Shown: positions 25,358 to 33,875 of the stretch, in pieces
How positions within the stretch are numbered: position 1 is the stretch's first letter
Layout: each line of letters opens with the position of its first letter
Assembly (NCBI RefSeq): GCF_001423265.1
Contig: NZ_LMND01000034.1
Span: 62,001-126,000, forward strand
DNA length: 64,000 nucleotides
Source of the DNA: Methylobacterium sp. Leaf108
GTDB taxonomy: Bacteria; Pseudomonadota; Alphaproteobacteria; Rhizobiales; Beijerinckiaceae
Direction: 5' to 3'
The notes under the pieces: model-generated
The model's input: the letters and a program-made list of their open reading frames with translations, nothing else
Told to the model about the DNA's origin: nothing
Database searches by the model: none
Made by a program: the position numbers and the translations under genes

Positions 25358-26305
25358 CTACAGGTCGCCGGCGAAGGCGGCGAGGCCGAGGCCGGTGCCG
25401 AATTCGGCGATGGCGGCTTCACGGCGGCTGCCGGCCGCTTCGAGGATCGCGTAATTGGCGCGGTCGGAGAACAGCGCGTCGAGGATGGCGACGTTCATGC
25501 GGTGCCCGCCGCAATAGGAGCGGTATCCGCCCTGGAGGGGCAGCCCGGCCAGGGCGAGGTCGCCGACGGCATCGAGGAACTTGTGGCGGACGAACTCGTC
25601 GGCGAACCGCAGTCCCTCGGGATTGACGACCGTGGTCTCGCCGACGGCCACGGTGTTCTCGAGGGAGGCACCGAGGGCGAACCCGGCTTTCCAGTAGCGC
25701 TCGACGTCGCGCATCATGCCGAAGGTGCGGGCCGGCGCGATCTCGCGGCGGTAGGAGGCGGGGGTCAGGTCCATGGCCTTGCGGCTGCGGCCGATCACCG
25801 GGCTCTCGAAATCGATCTCGACGTCGAGGCGGAAGCCCCGGTCGATGGGGCGCAGCTCGGCGAAGGCGCGGTCGACCTGGACGCGGACGGTGCGCAGTAC
25901 CTTGATCCAGCGCCGCTTGGCGCCGCAGGAGACGAGGCCGACGGCGTCGATCGCCTTGACGAAAGGCGCCGCGCTCCCGTCGAGGATCGGCATCTCGGGC
26001 CCGTCGATCTCGACGAGGGCGTTGTCGACGCCCACACCGTAGAGGGCGGACATCAGGTGCTCGATGGTGGCGACCGCCCCGCTCTCGACGTCGCCGATCA
26101 CGGTGCAGAGTTCGGTGGCGGAGACGCAGGCGTGATGCGCCTGGATCAACCGGTCGTTACCGGTCTCGACGCCCGTCCGCAGGAAGGCGATCCCGTGGTT
26201 GGCCGGGGCGGGCCTGAGGGTGATCTCGACCGGTTTCCCGGAATGGACGCCGATCCCGCTGAGGGATGCCGGTGCCTTCAATGTCGTCTGTTGGTTCGAT
26301 CGCAT
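25358..26305 (-). CDS. lpxC: UDP-3-O-acyl-N-acetylglucosamine deacetylase LpxC
   Basis: A 315-residue zinc enzyme committing UDP-acyl-GlcNAc to lipid A. Conserved parts are LSGIGVHSGKPVEITLRPAP, VATIEHLMSALYGVGVDNAL with a zinc His, GPEMPILDGSAAPF, and HKFLDAVGDLALAG and GGHRMNVAIL further on with the remaining His and Asp ligands. It lies downstream of ftsZ, as in many proteobacteria, but 314 bp away with a hairpin between. Confidence 0.97.
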   Translation of the reverse strand: MRSNQQTTLKAPASLSGIGVHSGKPVEITLRPAPANHGIAFLRTGVETGNDRLIQAHHACVSATELCTVIGDVESGAVATIEHLMSALYGVGVDNALVEIDGPEMPILDGSAAPFVKAIDAVGLVSCGAKRRWIKVLRTVRVQVDRAFAELRPIDRGFRLDVEIDFESPVIGRSRKAMDLTPASYRREIAPARTFGMMRDVERYWKAGFALGASLENTVAVGETTVVNPEGLRFADEFVRHKFLDAVGDLALAGLPLQGGYRSYCGGHRMNVAILDALFSDRANYAILEAAGSRREAAIAEFGTGLGLAAFAGDL

Positions 26306-26619
26306 TCCATAGCCCTCGGCCGTGACCGGCTACCGCAGCGCCACATAAATGGCGCCGGCGAAGCCCTTCGATCCGTCCGCTGCTTGAAGCCCCTGCGAGC
26401 GCTGACGGCGAAACCGCCGCGCCCTCGTCATTCCAAATTTTCTATAGCCGGGGCACCGAAGGCGTCCAAATCACGGTTTCTTACGCTCTGTTACAGACAC
26501 GCTTTTGCGACGTGATCCTGATCCTGTTTCTTTATCAACGCCTTAACACATGGGCAGACCCGGGATCCTGAGATCCCGGGTCTGTTGCAGAAAAGTCTCA
26601 AGGCAGACGGGTCTGACCG
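26306..26619. other. ftsZ-lpxC intergenic region with hairpin
   Basis: 314 bp with no coding frame. The lpxC-proximal half is AT-richer than average (around 26430-26550, including CCAAATTTTCTATAG read on the minus strand as its complement) and presumably holds an lpxC promoter. The ftsZ-proximal end contains the strong hairpin at 26555-26584. Confidence 0.6.
26555..26584 (-). terminator. Strong hairpin after ftsZ, probable terminator or attenuator
   Basis: CAGACCCGGGATC and GATCCCGGGTCTG form a perfect 13-bp stem with a CTGA loop, about 35 bp past the ftsZ stop. There is no run of T after it on the minus strand, so classical intrinsic termination is uncertain; 3'-end protection is an alternative. 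Confidence 0.6.
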
Positions 26620-28362
26620 TCAGTTGGCCTGGCGCCGGAGGAAGGCGGGGATCTCGAGCTGGTCGTCGTCCATCATCCGGCCTTGCGGCAGTGCACGCCC
26701 CTGCGGGTCGAGCTGGCCCTGGGGAGCCCGATACTGAGGCACCTGGGCGGCGGCCAGACGCCGGGCGTGCTCCGCCTGGGCCGCCACGTGGGCGGCGGTC
26801 TGCGAGGGTGCGGCCGGCGCACGGACCGGGGCGGGCGGTGCCGCCTCGGTCTCCTCGCGGCGACCGCCGAAGCCGACGGTGGCGAGGCGGCGCAGGAGCG
26901 TCATGCGCTTGTTGTCGGCGGGCTGCTCGTGAGCGTCCTCGCCCTGCTTGGCGCGGATCTGGGCCTGGGCCGGCATCGGCAGGTCCTGGATCTGCGGCAT
27001 GCGCGGGGCGCGGGCGACCGGCACCGCCGGGCGCGGCGGCATGTAGGGGCCGGCGGCCGGCATCGGAGCCGGCTCGGGGGCCGGGGCCGGGGCCGGCTCG
27101 TAGGCCACCGCGGCCCGCGGCTGGGTCTGGGTCAGCACCACCTCGTCGCGCACGGCCAGGGCAGCCGGCGCCTCGAAGCGGATGGGCTCGGGCTTGGGGG
27201 CCACGGGCTGCTCGACGGGCGCCGGCGCGACGGCGACCGGCGCTACGGGGAGGTCTTGTCCGGCGGGGCGAAAGGTCGGCGCGGGCTGGCTGGCCCGCGC
27301 CCTCGCTTCCGCCCGCAGACGCTCGGCCACCTCGGCGATGCGCTGCTCGGTCTGCAGGATCTCGGTGCTGCTCTGGCCGCCGTTGGCGGTGATCAGGGCC
27401 GGCTCGATACCCGTGGCCACCACCGACACGCGGATGATGCCGTCGAGGCTCTCGTCGAAGGTGGCGCCGAGGATGATGTTGGCGTCCGAATCCACCTCTT
27501 CGCGGATGCGGGTGGCGGCCTCGTCGAGCTCGTACAGGGTGAGGTCGTTGCCGCCGGTGATGGAGATGAGCAGGCCGCGCGCACCCTTCATCGACACGTC
27601 GTCGAGGAGCGGGTTGGCGATGGCCGCTTCGGCCGCGCGGTTGGCGCGGTTCTCGCCCGACGCTTCGCCGGTGCCCATCATCGCCTTGCCCATGCCGCGC
27701 ATGATGGCGCGCACGTCGGCGAAGTCGAGGTTGATCAGGCCTTCCTTGACCATCAGGTCGGTGATGCAGGCGACGCCCGAGTAGAGCACCTGGTCGGCCA
27801 TGGCGAAGGCGTCGGCGAAGGTGGTCTTCTCGTTGGCGACCCGGAACAGGTTCTGGTTCGGGATCACGATCAGGGTGTCGACGGCGGCCTGGAGCTCCTG
27901 GATTCCGGCCTCGGCCGTGCGCATCCGGCGCACGCCCTCGAACTGGAACGGCTTGGTGACGACGCCGACGGTGAGGATGCCCATGTCGCGCGCCGCCCGG
28001 GCGATGACGGGGGCGGCTCCGGTGCCTGTGCCGCCGCCCATACCGGCGGTGATGAAGCACATGTGGGCGCCCGAGAGCTGGTCGCGGATCTCGTCGATGA
28101 CCTCGTCGGCGGCGGCCGAGCCGACCTCCGGGTGCGAGCCGGCACCGAGGCCCTGCGTGACGTTGAGGCCCATCTGGATGACGCGCTCGGCCTTGGACGA
28201 GGTCAACGCCTGGGCGTCGGTGTTGGCCACGACGAACTCGCAGCCGAGCAGGCCCGATTCGATCATGTTGTTGACGGCGTTGCCGCCGGCTCCGCCGACA
28301 CCGAAGACGGTGATGCGGGGCTTCAGTTCCCGGATGTCCGGCGCCTGCAGACTGATGGCCAT
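26620..28362 (-). CDS. ftsZ: Cell division protein FtsZ
   Basis: A 580-residue tubulin-like GTPase that forms the division ring. The GTPase domain (about 1-325) has FGVGGAGGNAVNNMI and the tubulin signature GMGGGTGTGAAP (107-118). The C-terminal linker (about 340-565) is long, Pro/Ala/Glu-rich and disordered, typical of alphaproteobacteria. The conserved tail LEIPAFLRRQAN closes the protein and would bind FtsA and other partners. Start 28362 (MAISLQAPDIRELKPRITVF) is chosen from the family N-terminus. Last gene of the ddl-ftsQ-ftsA-ftsZ run. Confidence 0.98.
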   Translation of the reverse strand: MAISLQAPDIRELKPRITVFGVGGAGGNAVNNMIESGLLGCEFVVANTDAQALTSSKAERVIQMGLNVTQGLGAGSHPEVGSAAADEVIDEIRDQLSGAHMCFITAGMGGGTGTGAAPVIARAARDMGILTVGVVTKPFQFEGVRRMRTAEAGIQELQAAVDTLIVIPNQNLFRVANEKTTFADAFAMADQVLYSGVACITDLMVKEGLINLDFADVRAIMRGMGKAMMGTGEASGENRANRAAEAAIANPLLDDVSMKGARGLLISITGGNDLTLYELDEAATRIREEVDSDANIILGATFDESLDGIIRVSVVATGIEPALITANGGQSSTEILQTEQRIAEVAERLRAEARARASQPAPTFRPAGQDLPVAPVAVAPAPVEQPVAPKPEPIRFEAPAALAVRDEVVLTQTQPRAAVAYEPAPAPAPEPAPMPAAGPYMPPRPAVPVARAPRMPQIQDLPMPAQAQIRAKQGEDAHEQPADNKRMTLLRRLATVGFGGRREETEAAPPAPVRAPAAPSQTAAHVAAQAEHARRLAAAQVPQYRAPQGQLDPQGRALPQGRMMDDDQLEIPAFLRRQAN

Positions 28363-28488
28363 GGTGATGAGCCTCTCGTGCCTTTCACGTTTCGGTTGAC
28401 GCCCGGCCACGAAGACCAGCGCCGATTTGCTTGTGCCGGGCTTGCGGCGGCCCCTCGCGGGAGGGCACCGGCCGCCGGCCCGTCGTTC

Positions 28489-29811
28489 CTAGAAGCTCTC
28501 GCGGAGCCAGCGTCCGACGCGCGAGAGGTAGCCATCCGTTCCCGTCGCCGCGAAGGCACCCTGCCCGCGCGGCTCGAAATGCTCCGCATGCGCCACCTGC
28601 GGGTAGACCAGCAGGCCGACGGCGGCGGAAAAGGCCGGTCCCTTGGCCGCTTCCGGCAGGCCGCGGATCCCGAGGGGGCGGCCGATCCGGACCTGTCCCT
28701 GCATGATCCGGCGGGTCAGCTCGGGGAGGCCGACGAGCTGGCTGGCGCCGCCCGTCAGCACCACGCGGCGGCCGGCCTGGCTGGCGAAACCCGCGGCGCG
28801 GAGCCGGTCGCGCACGAGTTCGATCACTTCCTCGACGCGGGGACGGATGATCCGCACGAGTTGCGAGCGCGGCACGTGGGTGGGGGCGTCGCCCTCGTCC
28901 TCGCCGACCCCGTGGACCGCGATCATGTCGCGGTCGTCCGAGGCCGTGGAGATGCACGAGCCGTAGAGCGTCTTGAGGCGCTCGGCCGCCGCCACCCGGG
29001 TCGAAAGACCGCGGGCGATGTCCATGGTGACGTGGTGACCGCCCACCGCGAGGGCGTCGACATGGACGAGGTGGCCGCCCGAGAAGACGCCGACGGTGGT
29101 GGTGCCGCCGCCCATGTCGACGACGCAGACCCCCATCTCGGCCTCGTCGTCGACGAGCGCCGAGAGGCCGGCGGCGTAGGGTGTCGCGATCACCGCCTCG
29201 ACGCCGAGGTGGCAGTGTTCCACCGCCAGCATGAGGTTGCGGGCCGCGGCGGCCTCGCTGGTGACGACGTGCAGGTCGACCCCGAGCGCGTCGCCGATCA
29301 TGCCCGAGGGGTCGATCACCGCGCCCTGCCCGTCGAGGGAATAGCCGGTGGGCAGGGCGTGGAGCACGGCCCGGCCGGGGCTGACGCCGTGGGCGCTGGC
29401 CGTCTCCAGGGCGCGCTCGACGTCCGCCGCGGTGACGGAGCCGGTCCGGACCGGCACATGCGCATCGAAGTGCTGGGAGCCGATGCGACCGCCCGAGATG
29501 TTGACGATGACCGATTGCACCTCGACCTTGGCCATCCGCTCGGCGGCGTGGACCGCTTGGGCGATGGCTCCCTCGGCGGCCTCCAGGTCGACGATCGCGC
29601 CGCCCTTGAGGCCGTGCGAGCGCTGGTGGCCGATGCCGATGATGCGGGCGAGATGGGTGCGCCCGCGCAGGGTCGAGAGCGCCTCGGCCGGCTGGAGCTC
29701 GGCGATGAGGCACACGACCTTGCTCGTGCCGATGTCGAGGACCGACAGGGTGGCGCTGCGCCGCGCCGAGAGCGGTTTGAGGCGGGGCGTGAGTCCGTGA
29801 TGCGCGTGCAT
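28489..29811 (-). CDS. ftsA: Cell division protein FtsA
   Basis: A 440-residue actin-like ATPase tethering FtsZ to the membrane. The nucleotide-binding motifs are SVLDIGTSKVVCLIAE, VVDMGGGTTTVGVF and VVLTGGASQLVGLPEL. The C-terminal amphipathic membrane-targeting helix is LSRVGRWLRESF. The N-terminal 20 residues before the first strand are basic and His-rich. It lies between ftsQ (64 bp) and ftsZ (126 bp). Confidence 0.97.
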   Translation of the reverse strand: MHAHHGLTPRLKPLSARRSATLSVLDIGTSKVVCLIAELQPAEALSTLRGRTHLARIIGIGHQRSHGLKGGAIVDLEAAEGAIAQAVHAAERMAKVEVQSVIVNISGGRIGSQHFDAHVPVRTGSVTAADVERALETASAHGVSPGRAVLHALPTGYSLDGQGAVIDPSGMIGDALGVDLHVVTSEAAAARNLMLAVEHCHLGVEAVIATPYAAGLSALVDDEAEMGVCVVDMGGGTTTVGVFSGGHLVHVDALAVGGHHVTMDIARGLSTRVAAAERLKTLYGSCISTASDDRDMIAVHGVGEDEGDAPTHVPRSQLVRIIRPRVEEVIELVRDRLRAAGFASQAGRRVVLTGGASQLVGLPELTRRIMQGQVRIGRPLGIRGLPEAAKGPAFSAAVGLLVYPQVAHAEHFEPRGQGAFAATGTDGYLSRVGRWLRESF

Positions 29812-29875
29812 GAGGCTTACCGGACCAGACTGACGGGGCGGGTGGGCGCGAGGCGCGCGGGGCGAATCGTGCGGC

Positions 29876-30844
29876 TCATGTGTCGGTGCCCTTGCCCTTG
29901 GGCTTCTTCTTCTGGGATTCGAGGCGGGTGGCGGCGGCTTCCTCGGTGAGGCGGACCACGACGCGGTCGGGCATGCGCAGGTCGATGGCGATGATGTCCT
30001 TCTCCAGCAGGCGGTTGGTGCGTTCGAGGCGGACCAGGCGGGACAGCGCCTCCCTGGCGCCGGTCTCGGGCAGGCGGATGTCGATGCCGTCGAGCTTGAG
30101 CGTCCAGCGCCGGCCCGAGACGTAGGTGCCGGCCTTGACGCGCTCGGCGAGGGGGCCGGCCGCCTCGATCAGGTCGAGGTAGTCCTTGAGGCGCAGGTTG
30201 GCGTCCTCGCCGACCACCAGGGGCAGGGTCGCGTAGCGGTCGTCCCGCATCTCGTCGATGACGGTGCCGTCGGCGGCGATGACCGAGAGCTCGCCGTTGC
30301 GCTGCCACAGGGCGGCGGGTTCGCGCTCGACCTGGGTGATGAGGATCTCGTTGGGATAGATCTTGCGCACGGAGACGCTGGCGATGAGCGGCACCTGCAT
30401 CAGGCGCTCGCGCGCCTCCCTGACGTCGAGGAAGACCACCGACGAGCGCGCGTCGATGCCCGCCGCCTCCAGCACTTCGCTCTCGTAGAGCCGCGAGATG
30501 CCCGCAATGGTGACGCGCTCGACGCCGAAGCCGGCGATGCGGGCCAGGATGTCGAGGGGCCGGCCGTTCTCGGTGACGAAGGTGTCGTAGCGGCCGCTCG
30601 CGATGAAACCGGCGACGGCGAGGGTTCCGAAGGTGCAGGAGAGGGCGAGGGAACCGACGAGGCGCGGAAACCGCCGCCCGATCGGCGCGCCGATCCGCGG
30701 GCGCCGGGACGACGACGGCCGGGCCACGCCCGGCAGTGCCGCCGCGAGGCGCCCGCCCACGCCGCAGAGGCGCGCGAGGACCCCGCCGTCGCCGGCCGGG
30801 CCGGCGCCGCTCAGCGGCCCAAGGTTGCGTCCTCCACCATCCAT
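29876..30844 (-). CDS. ftsQ: Cell division protein FtsQ
   Basis: A 322-residue bitopic divisome protein. A long basic cytoplasmic tail (1-60) precedes one membrane helix (LVGSLALSCTFGTLAVAGFI). The periplasmic POTRA-like domain begins around VERVTIAGISRLYESEVLEA and has LMQVPLIASVSVRKIYPNEI, the conserved FtsQ segment. The C-terminus is Lys-rich (KKKPKGKG). The ATG at 30844 lies inside the ddl 3' end (34-bp overlap), implying translational coupling. Confidence 0.94.
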   Translation of the reverse strand: MDGGGRNLGPLSGAGPAGDGGVLARLCGVGGRLAAALPGVARPSSSRRPRIGAPIGRRFPRLVGSLALSCTFGTLAVAGFIASGRYDTFVTENGRPLDILARIAGFGVERVTIAGISRLYESEVLEAAGIDARSSVVFLDVREARERLMQVPLIASVSVRKIYPNEILITQVEREPAALWQRNGELSVIAADGTVIDEMRDDRYATLPLVVGEDANLRLKDYLDLIEAAGPLAERVKAGTYVSGRRWTLKLDGIDIRLPETGAREALSRLVRLERTNRLLEKDIIAIDLRMPDRVVVRLTEEAAATRLESQKKKPKGKGTDT

Positions 30845-31734
30845 CGGACGAGCTCACCGAATGTTAGGCCCGCATGGGCCGCGATCTCGGGCACAAGGCT
30901 CGTCTGGGTCATGCCGGGTTGCGTGTTGACCTCCAGCACGACGAGGGCACCGGTTCCACCCGGTGTGTCGTCGTAGCGAAGATCGGCACGGCTGACGCCC
31001 CGACAGCCCAGTGCTTGATGCGCCGTTAACGACAACTCTTGGACACGCTGGTAAACATTTGGTTTAAGTTCGGCCGGCAGGACGTGGATCGACCCCCCCG
31101 CGGCGTACTTGGCATCGTAGTCGTACCACTCGCCCGAGGCGGGCTTGATCTCGATGACTCCGAGCGCCCGGTCGCCCATCACGGCACAGGTGAGCTCGCG
31201 GCCCGCAACGTAAGTCTCTGCAAGGACTTGGTCGCCATAGACCCACTCGTCCGACGCCAGGATCTGGGGCGGATGCGAGCGCCCGTCGCGCACGATGATG
31301 ACGCCCATCGAGGAGCCTTCGGCGATCGGTTTGAGGACGTAGGGCGGCGGCAGCACGTGTGACTTTGCGGCATCATGGCGATCGACGACGCAACCGTCCG
31401 GCACGCTGACCCCGGCCGCCTTCATGATCGTTTTGGCACGTTCCTTATGCATGGCGAGCGCCGAGGCGAGGACGCCCGAGTGCGTGTAGGGAATCTTCAA
31501 GATCTCCAGGAGCCCCTGGATCGTGCCGTCCTCGCCGGCCGGGCCGTGCAGGGCATTGAAGGCGACGTCGGGCTTCAAGTCGGTCAGCACGGTGGCGATG
31601 TCCGGCCCGACATCGACCTGGGTCACGGTGAACCCCTCCCCTTCGAGCGCCCTGGCGCAGGCGGTGCCGGAATTGAGCGAGACCTCGCGCTCGGAGGACC
31701 ACCCGCCCATGAGGACGGCGACGTGCTTGGACAT
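30811..31734 (-). CDS. ddl: D-alanine--D-alanine ligase
   Basis: A 307-residue ATP-grasp enzyme making the D-Ala-D-Ala cap of peptidoglycan precursors. Motifs are VLMGGWSSEREVSLNSG, ALHGPAGEDGTIQGLLEIL, PYVLKPIAEGSSMGVIIV and VLEVNTQPGMTQTSLVPEIA with metal-binding Glu/Asn. Length and motifs match DdlB. In the dcw order it normally follows murB directly; here a toxin-antitoxin-like pair lies between. Confidence 0.97.
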   Translation of the reverse strand: MSKHVAVLMGGWSSEREVSLNSGTACARALEGEGFTVTQVDVGPDIATVLTDLKPDVAFNALHGPAGEDGTIQGLLEILKIPYTHSGVLASALAMHKERAKTIMKAAGVSVPDGCVVDRHDAAKSHVLPPPYVLKPIAEGSSMGVIIVRDGRSHPPQILASDEWVYGDQVLAETYVAGRELTCAVMGDRALGVIEIKPASGEWYDYDAKYAAGGSIHVLPAELKPNVYQRVQELSLTAHQALGCRGVSRADLRYDDTPGGTGALVVLEVNTQPGMTQTSLVPEIAAHAGLTFGELVRWMVEDATLGR

Positions 31735-31771
31735 GGGGACTCCTGAAACTTTCGCGAAATGGGTTTCGTCG

Positions 31772-32146
31772 TCACGCGGGCCTTGGTGGTCCGATCCTGT
31801 CGCGGATCGCGTCGAACACCGCTCCGGCCACCACCGGGGACAAGGTGCCGATCCGTTTGAGGATACGGAGCGGTTCGATGCAGGCCAGCTTGACGGGCCT
31901 CACGACCGAAGGGGCCGAGAGACCGGCGGCGGCGAGATCGTCGATCGCCTGATCGCCCCCCATCGCCGGGTTGTTCGCACTGGTGATCATGGCGATCCAG
32001 ACGAACCCCGCCTCTGCGACGGCCTGGCCCGAGACGACGACGGCCGGGCGGCGCTTTTCGGCGAGGCGGTCGGAGCAGGGAAACGGCACGACCACCACGG
32101 TCCCCGCCGGAAACGGGACTTCGCTCGGATCCTCAGAGATTGCCAT
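31772..32146 (-). CDS. PemK/MazF-type toxin (type II toxin-antitoxin)
   Basis: A 124-residue protein resembling PemK/MazF endoribonucleases. The N-terminal strand-loop VVVVPFPCSDRLAEKRRPAV is diagnostic (canonical PFPFTD...KRRPALV). GFVWIAMITSAN and VVRPVKLACIEPLRILKRIG match later family segments. It probably cleaves mRNA when free of its antitoxin. Its start overlaps the antitoxin 3' end by 14 bp. It lies between ddl and murB. Whether it is catalytically active cannot be settled from sequence. Confidence 0.85.
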   Translation of the reverse strand: MAISEDPSEVPFPAGTVVVVPFPCSDRLAEKRRPAVVVSGQAVAEAGFVWIAMITSANNPAMGGDQAIDDLAAAGLSAPSVVRPVKLACIEPLRILKRIGTLSPVVAGAVFDAIRDRIGPPRPA

Positions 32147-32366
32147 AGGCGTCTTCGTCGGCGGCCCCCGCCCATTCCGTGAAGGTCACGAAAGGATCTT
32201 CACCCTCGGGCCGGGCCTTTTCGATACGAATGCCGTCCGGCGTGATCACGTAACGGAGGCGGTCGCCGGGGCCGATGCCGAGGCGTTCGCGCACTTCGGC
32301 CGGCAGCACGGTCTGACTCTTCACGGAGACCTTCGAATAGATCGTCAAGACGTCCTGTCCCGCCAT
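32133..32366 (-). CDS. AbrB/MazE-family antitoxin
   Basis: A 77-residue protein with an N-terminal swapped-hairpin DNA-binding domain: TIYSKVSVKSQTVLPAEVRE and LGIGPGDRLRYVITPDGIRI are the SpoVT/AbrB pattern. The acidic C-terminus (WAGAADEDAYGNL) would bind and block the toxin. It is upstream of and overlaps the toxin gene, the normal antitoxin-first order, and it probably represses its own promoter. It begins 36 bp after the murB stop, so murB transcription may read into it. Confidence 0.85.
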   Translation of the reverse strand: MAGQDVLTIYSKVSVKSQTVLPAEVRERLGIGPGDRLRYVITPDGIRIEKARPEGEDPFVTFTEWAGAADEDAYGNL

Positions 32367-32402
32367 CGGCCCCTCGCGTCGGATGACTTACGTCTTACCG
32401 GC

Positions 32403-33335
32403 TTACGCCCCCGACGTCGACACGCCGATGCGCTTGATCTCCCAGTGGAGCTCGACGCCCGAGGTCTCGCGCACGCGCCGGCGCACCTCTTCGCCGAGGG
32501 CCTCGATGTCGGCCGCCGTGGCGCCGTCGGTGTTGATAAGGAAGTTGCAGTGCATCGGCGACACCTGGGCGCCGCCGACACGCAGGCCACGGCAGCCGGC
32601 GGCGTCGACGAGTTGCCAGGCCTTGCCGCCCTCGGGGTTCTTGAAGGTCGAGCCGCCGGTGCGCTCGCGGATCGGCTGGGCCGCCTCGCGGGCCGCGGTG
32701 ACGCGATCCATCTCCGCTTCGATCGCCGCGCGCTCGCCCGGCCGCGCGCGGAACAGGGCGCTCGTGAAGATCACGTCCTCGGGGGCGGAGGAATGGCGGT
32801 AGGCAAAGCCCATCTCGCCGTGGCCGAACGTCCGCCGTTCGCCGCGCCTGTCGATGCCGCGGGCCTCGACCAGGACGTCGGTGGTCTCGCCGCCATGGGC
32901 GCCGGCGTTCATGCGCAGCGCACCGCCGATCGAACCGGGGATGCCGCGGAAGAAGGCGAGCCCGTCGAGGGAGGCCTCCGCCGCCGCCTTGGCCAGGCGC
33001 ATGTCGGGGACGGCGGTGCCGGCCCGCAGGGTGTCGCCGTCGATCTCCACCGAGCCGAAGGCCTTGCCGCCGAGCCGGACCGTCACCCCCGGTATGCCGC
33101 CGTCCCGCACGATCAGGTTCGAGCCGAGGCCGATCACCGTCACGGGCATCGCCGGATCGAGGGCGGCCAGCAGCAGCGCCAGATCCTCCTCGTCGGCCGG
33201 GCTGAACAGCACCTGCGCCGGTCCGCCGACCCGAAACCAGGTGAGGTCGGCCAGCGACTGGTTCGCGACGAGGCGTCCGCGCAGGGCGGGCGCACGCGAC
33301 CGGATGTCGGGGGTGATGTCGGGGAAGGCGGTCAT
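32403..33335 (-). CDS. murB: UDP-N-acetylenolpyruvoylglucosamine reductase MurB
   Basis: A 310-residue FAD enzyme making UDP-MurNAc. The flavin-binding part has TWFRVGGPAQVLFSPADEED and GLGSNLIVRDGGIPGVTVRL. FRGIPGSIGGALRMNAGAHG and GGSTFKNPEGGKAW supply active-site residues, including the catalytic Ser. C-terminal NFLINTDGATAADIEALGEE is typical. Its first bases overlap the 3' end of the DUF559 gene by 4 bp. Confidence 0.97.
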   Translation of the reverse strand: MTAFPDITPDIRSRAPALRGRLVANQSLADLTWFRVGGPAQVLFSPADEEDLALLLAALDPAMPVTVIGLGSNLIVRDGGIPGVTVRLGGKAFGSVEIDGDTLRAGTAVPDMRLAKAAAEASLDGLAFFRGIPGSIGGALRMNAGAHGGETTDVLVEARGIDRRGERRTFGHGEMGFAYRHSSAPEDVIFTSALFRARPGERAAIEAEMDRVTAAREAAQPIRERTGGSTFKNPEGGKAWQLVDAAGCRGLRVGGAQVSPMHCNFLINTDGATAADIEALGEEVRRRVRETSGVELHWEIKRIGVSTSGA

Positions 33336-33871
33336 GAGGGTTCTCCTCCTCTCCCCGCTCGCGGGGAGAGGGCTTGGCCGACCTCGTCATCGGCCAAGCG
33401 AGGCGGCAGCCGAGGGTGAGGGGGCGCTTTCGGATGAGGCTTCTCGGGGATCGTCCCCTCAGCCTCGCCCTTCGGGCTTACGCCGGCCCCGATAAGGAGG
33501 CCCACGTCCTCTCCCCACGAGCGGGGAGAGGGGGGAAGCGGCGCCGCGATGGTGTCGAGAACACCAGCGATATCGTCCTTGGTCCCGGCGTTCCGGAAAC
33601 GAAGGACGCGATAGCCGAGCCGGGTGGGATAGGCATTCCTGCTCGTATCACGAGACCTGTCGACAGGCTGACTTCCGTTGAGCTCGACGACCACCTCGAC
33701 CTCACGACGACAAAAGTCGGCACCGGAGGGACCAATCCCTTCCCGACGGACGGACTTGAACCCACCGAACTGGCGATTGCGCAGACGCCGCCATGATCTC
33801 GTCTCGACGTCGGTGTGATCGTGGCGAAGCCGGCGCCGACATTCGGTCCGCTCTTCGTCCGCCGAGCGCAT
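33332..33871 (-). CDS. DUF559 (endonuclease-like) domain protein with repeat-derived tail
   Basis: A 179-residue frame between murC and murB. Residues about 20-105 match the DUF559 pattern: WRRLRNRQFGGFKSVRREG, then VEVVVELNGSQPVDR and RLGYRVLRFRNAGTKDDIAG (canonical RLRNRQLGGFKFRRQ, VVELDGGQH, GYRVLRFWN). DUF559 is a PD-(D/E)xK-like fold. The usual ELDGGQH is ELNGSQP, so the catalytic Asp is altered and activity may be lost. The last 65 residues read through two palindromic intergenic repeats, suggesting the original stop was lost or that the tail is non-native. The start lies 4 bp after the murC stop. Confidence 0.6.
   Translation of the reverse strand: MRSADEERTECRRRLRHDHTDVETRSWRRLRNRQFGGFKSVRREGIGPSGADFCRREVEVVVELNGSQPVDRSRDTSRNAYPTRLGYRVLRFRNAGTKDDIAGVLDTIAAPLPPSPRSWGEDVGLLIGAGVSPKGEAEGTIPEKPHPKAPPHPRLPPRLADDEVGQALSPRAGRGGEPS
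33348..33371. repeat. Palindromic intergenic repeat, copy A
   Basis: CCTCTCCCCGC and GCGGGGAGAGG pair perfectly over 11 bp with a 2-base loop. It lies just before the murB start. An adjacent inverted repeat, CTTGGCCGA...TCGGCCAAG (33373-33398), forms a second hairpin. The form resembles the REP-like palindromes dispersed in Hyphomicrobiales genomes. Confidence 0.75.
33508..33531. repeat. Palindromic intergenic repeat, copy B
   Basis: CCTCTCCCC and GGGGAGAGG pair over 9 bp around ACGAGC. It is nearly the same sequence as copy A, 160 bp away. The two probably bound one inserted repeat unit that now forms the 3' part of the DUF559 frame. Confidence 0.75.
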
Positions 33872-33875
33872 CGCC

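Noticed and set aside
26683..29949. A 1088-residue open frame on the plus strand across ftsZ and ftsA
   Set aside because: It is antisense to two certain genes; very high GC removes stops. The peptide is Gly/Arg/His-rich with no domain.
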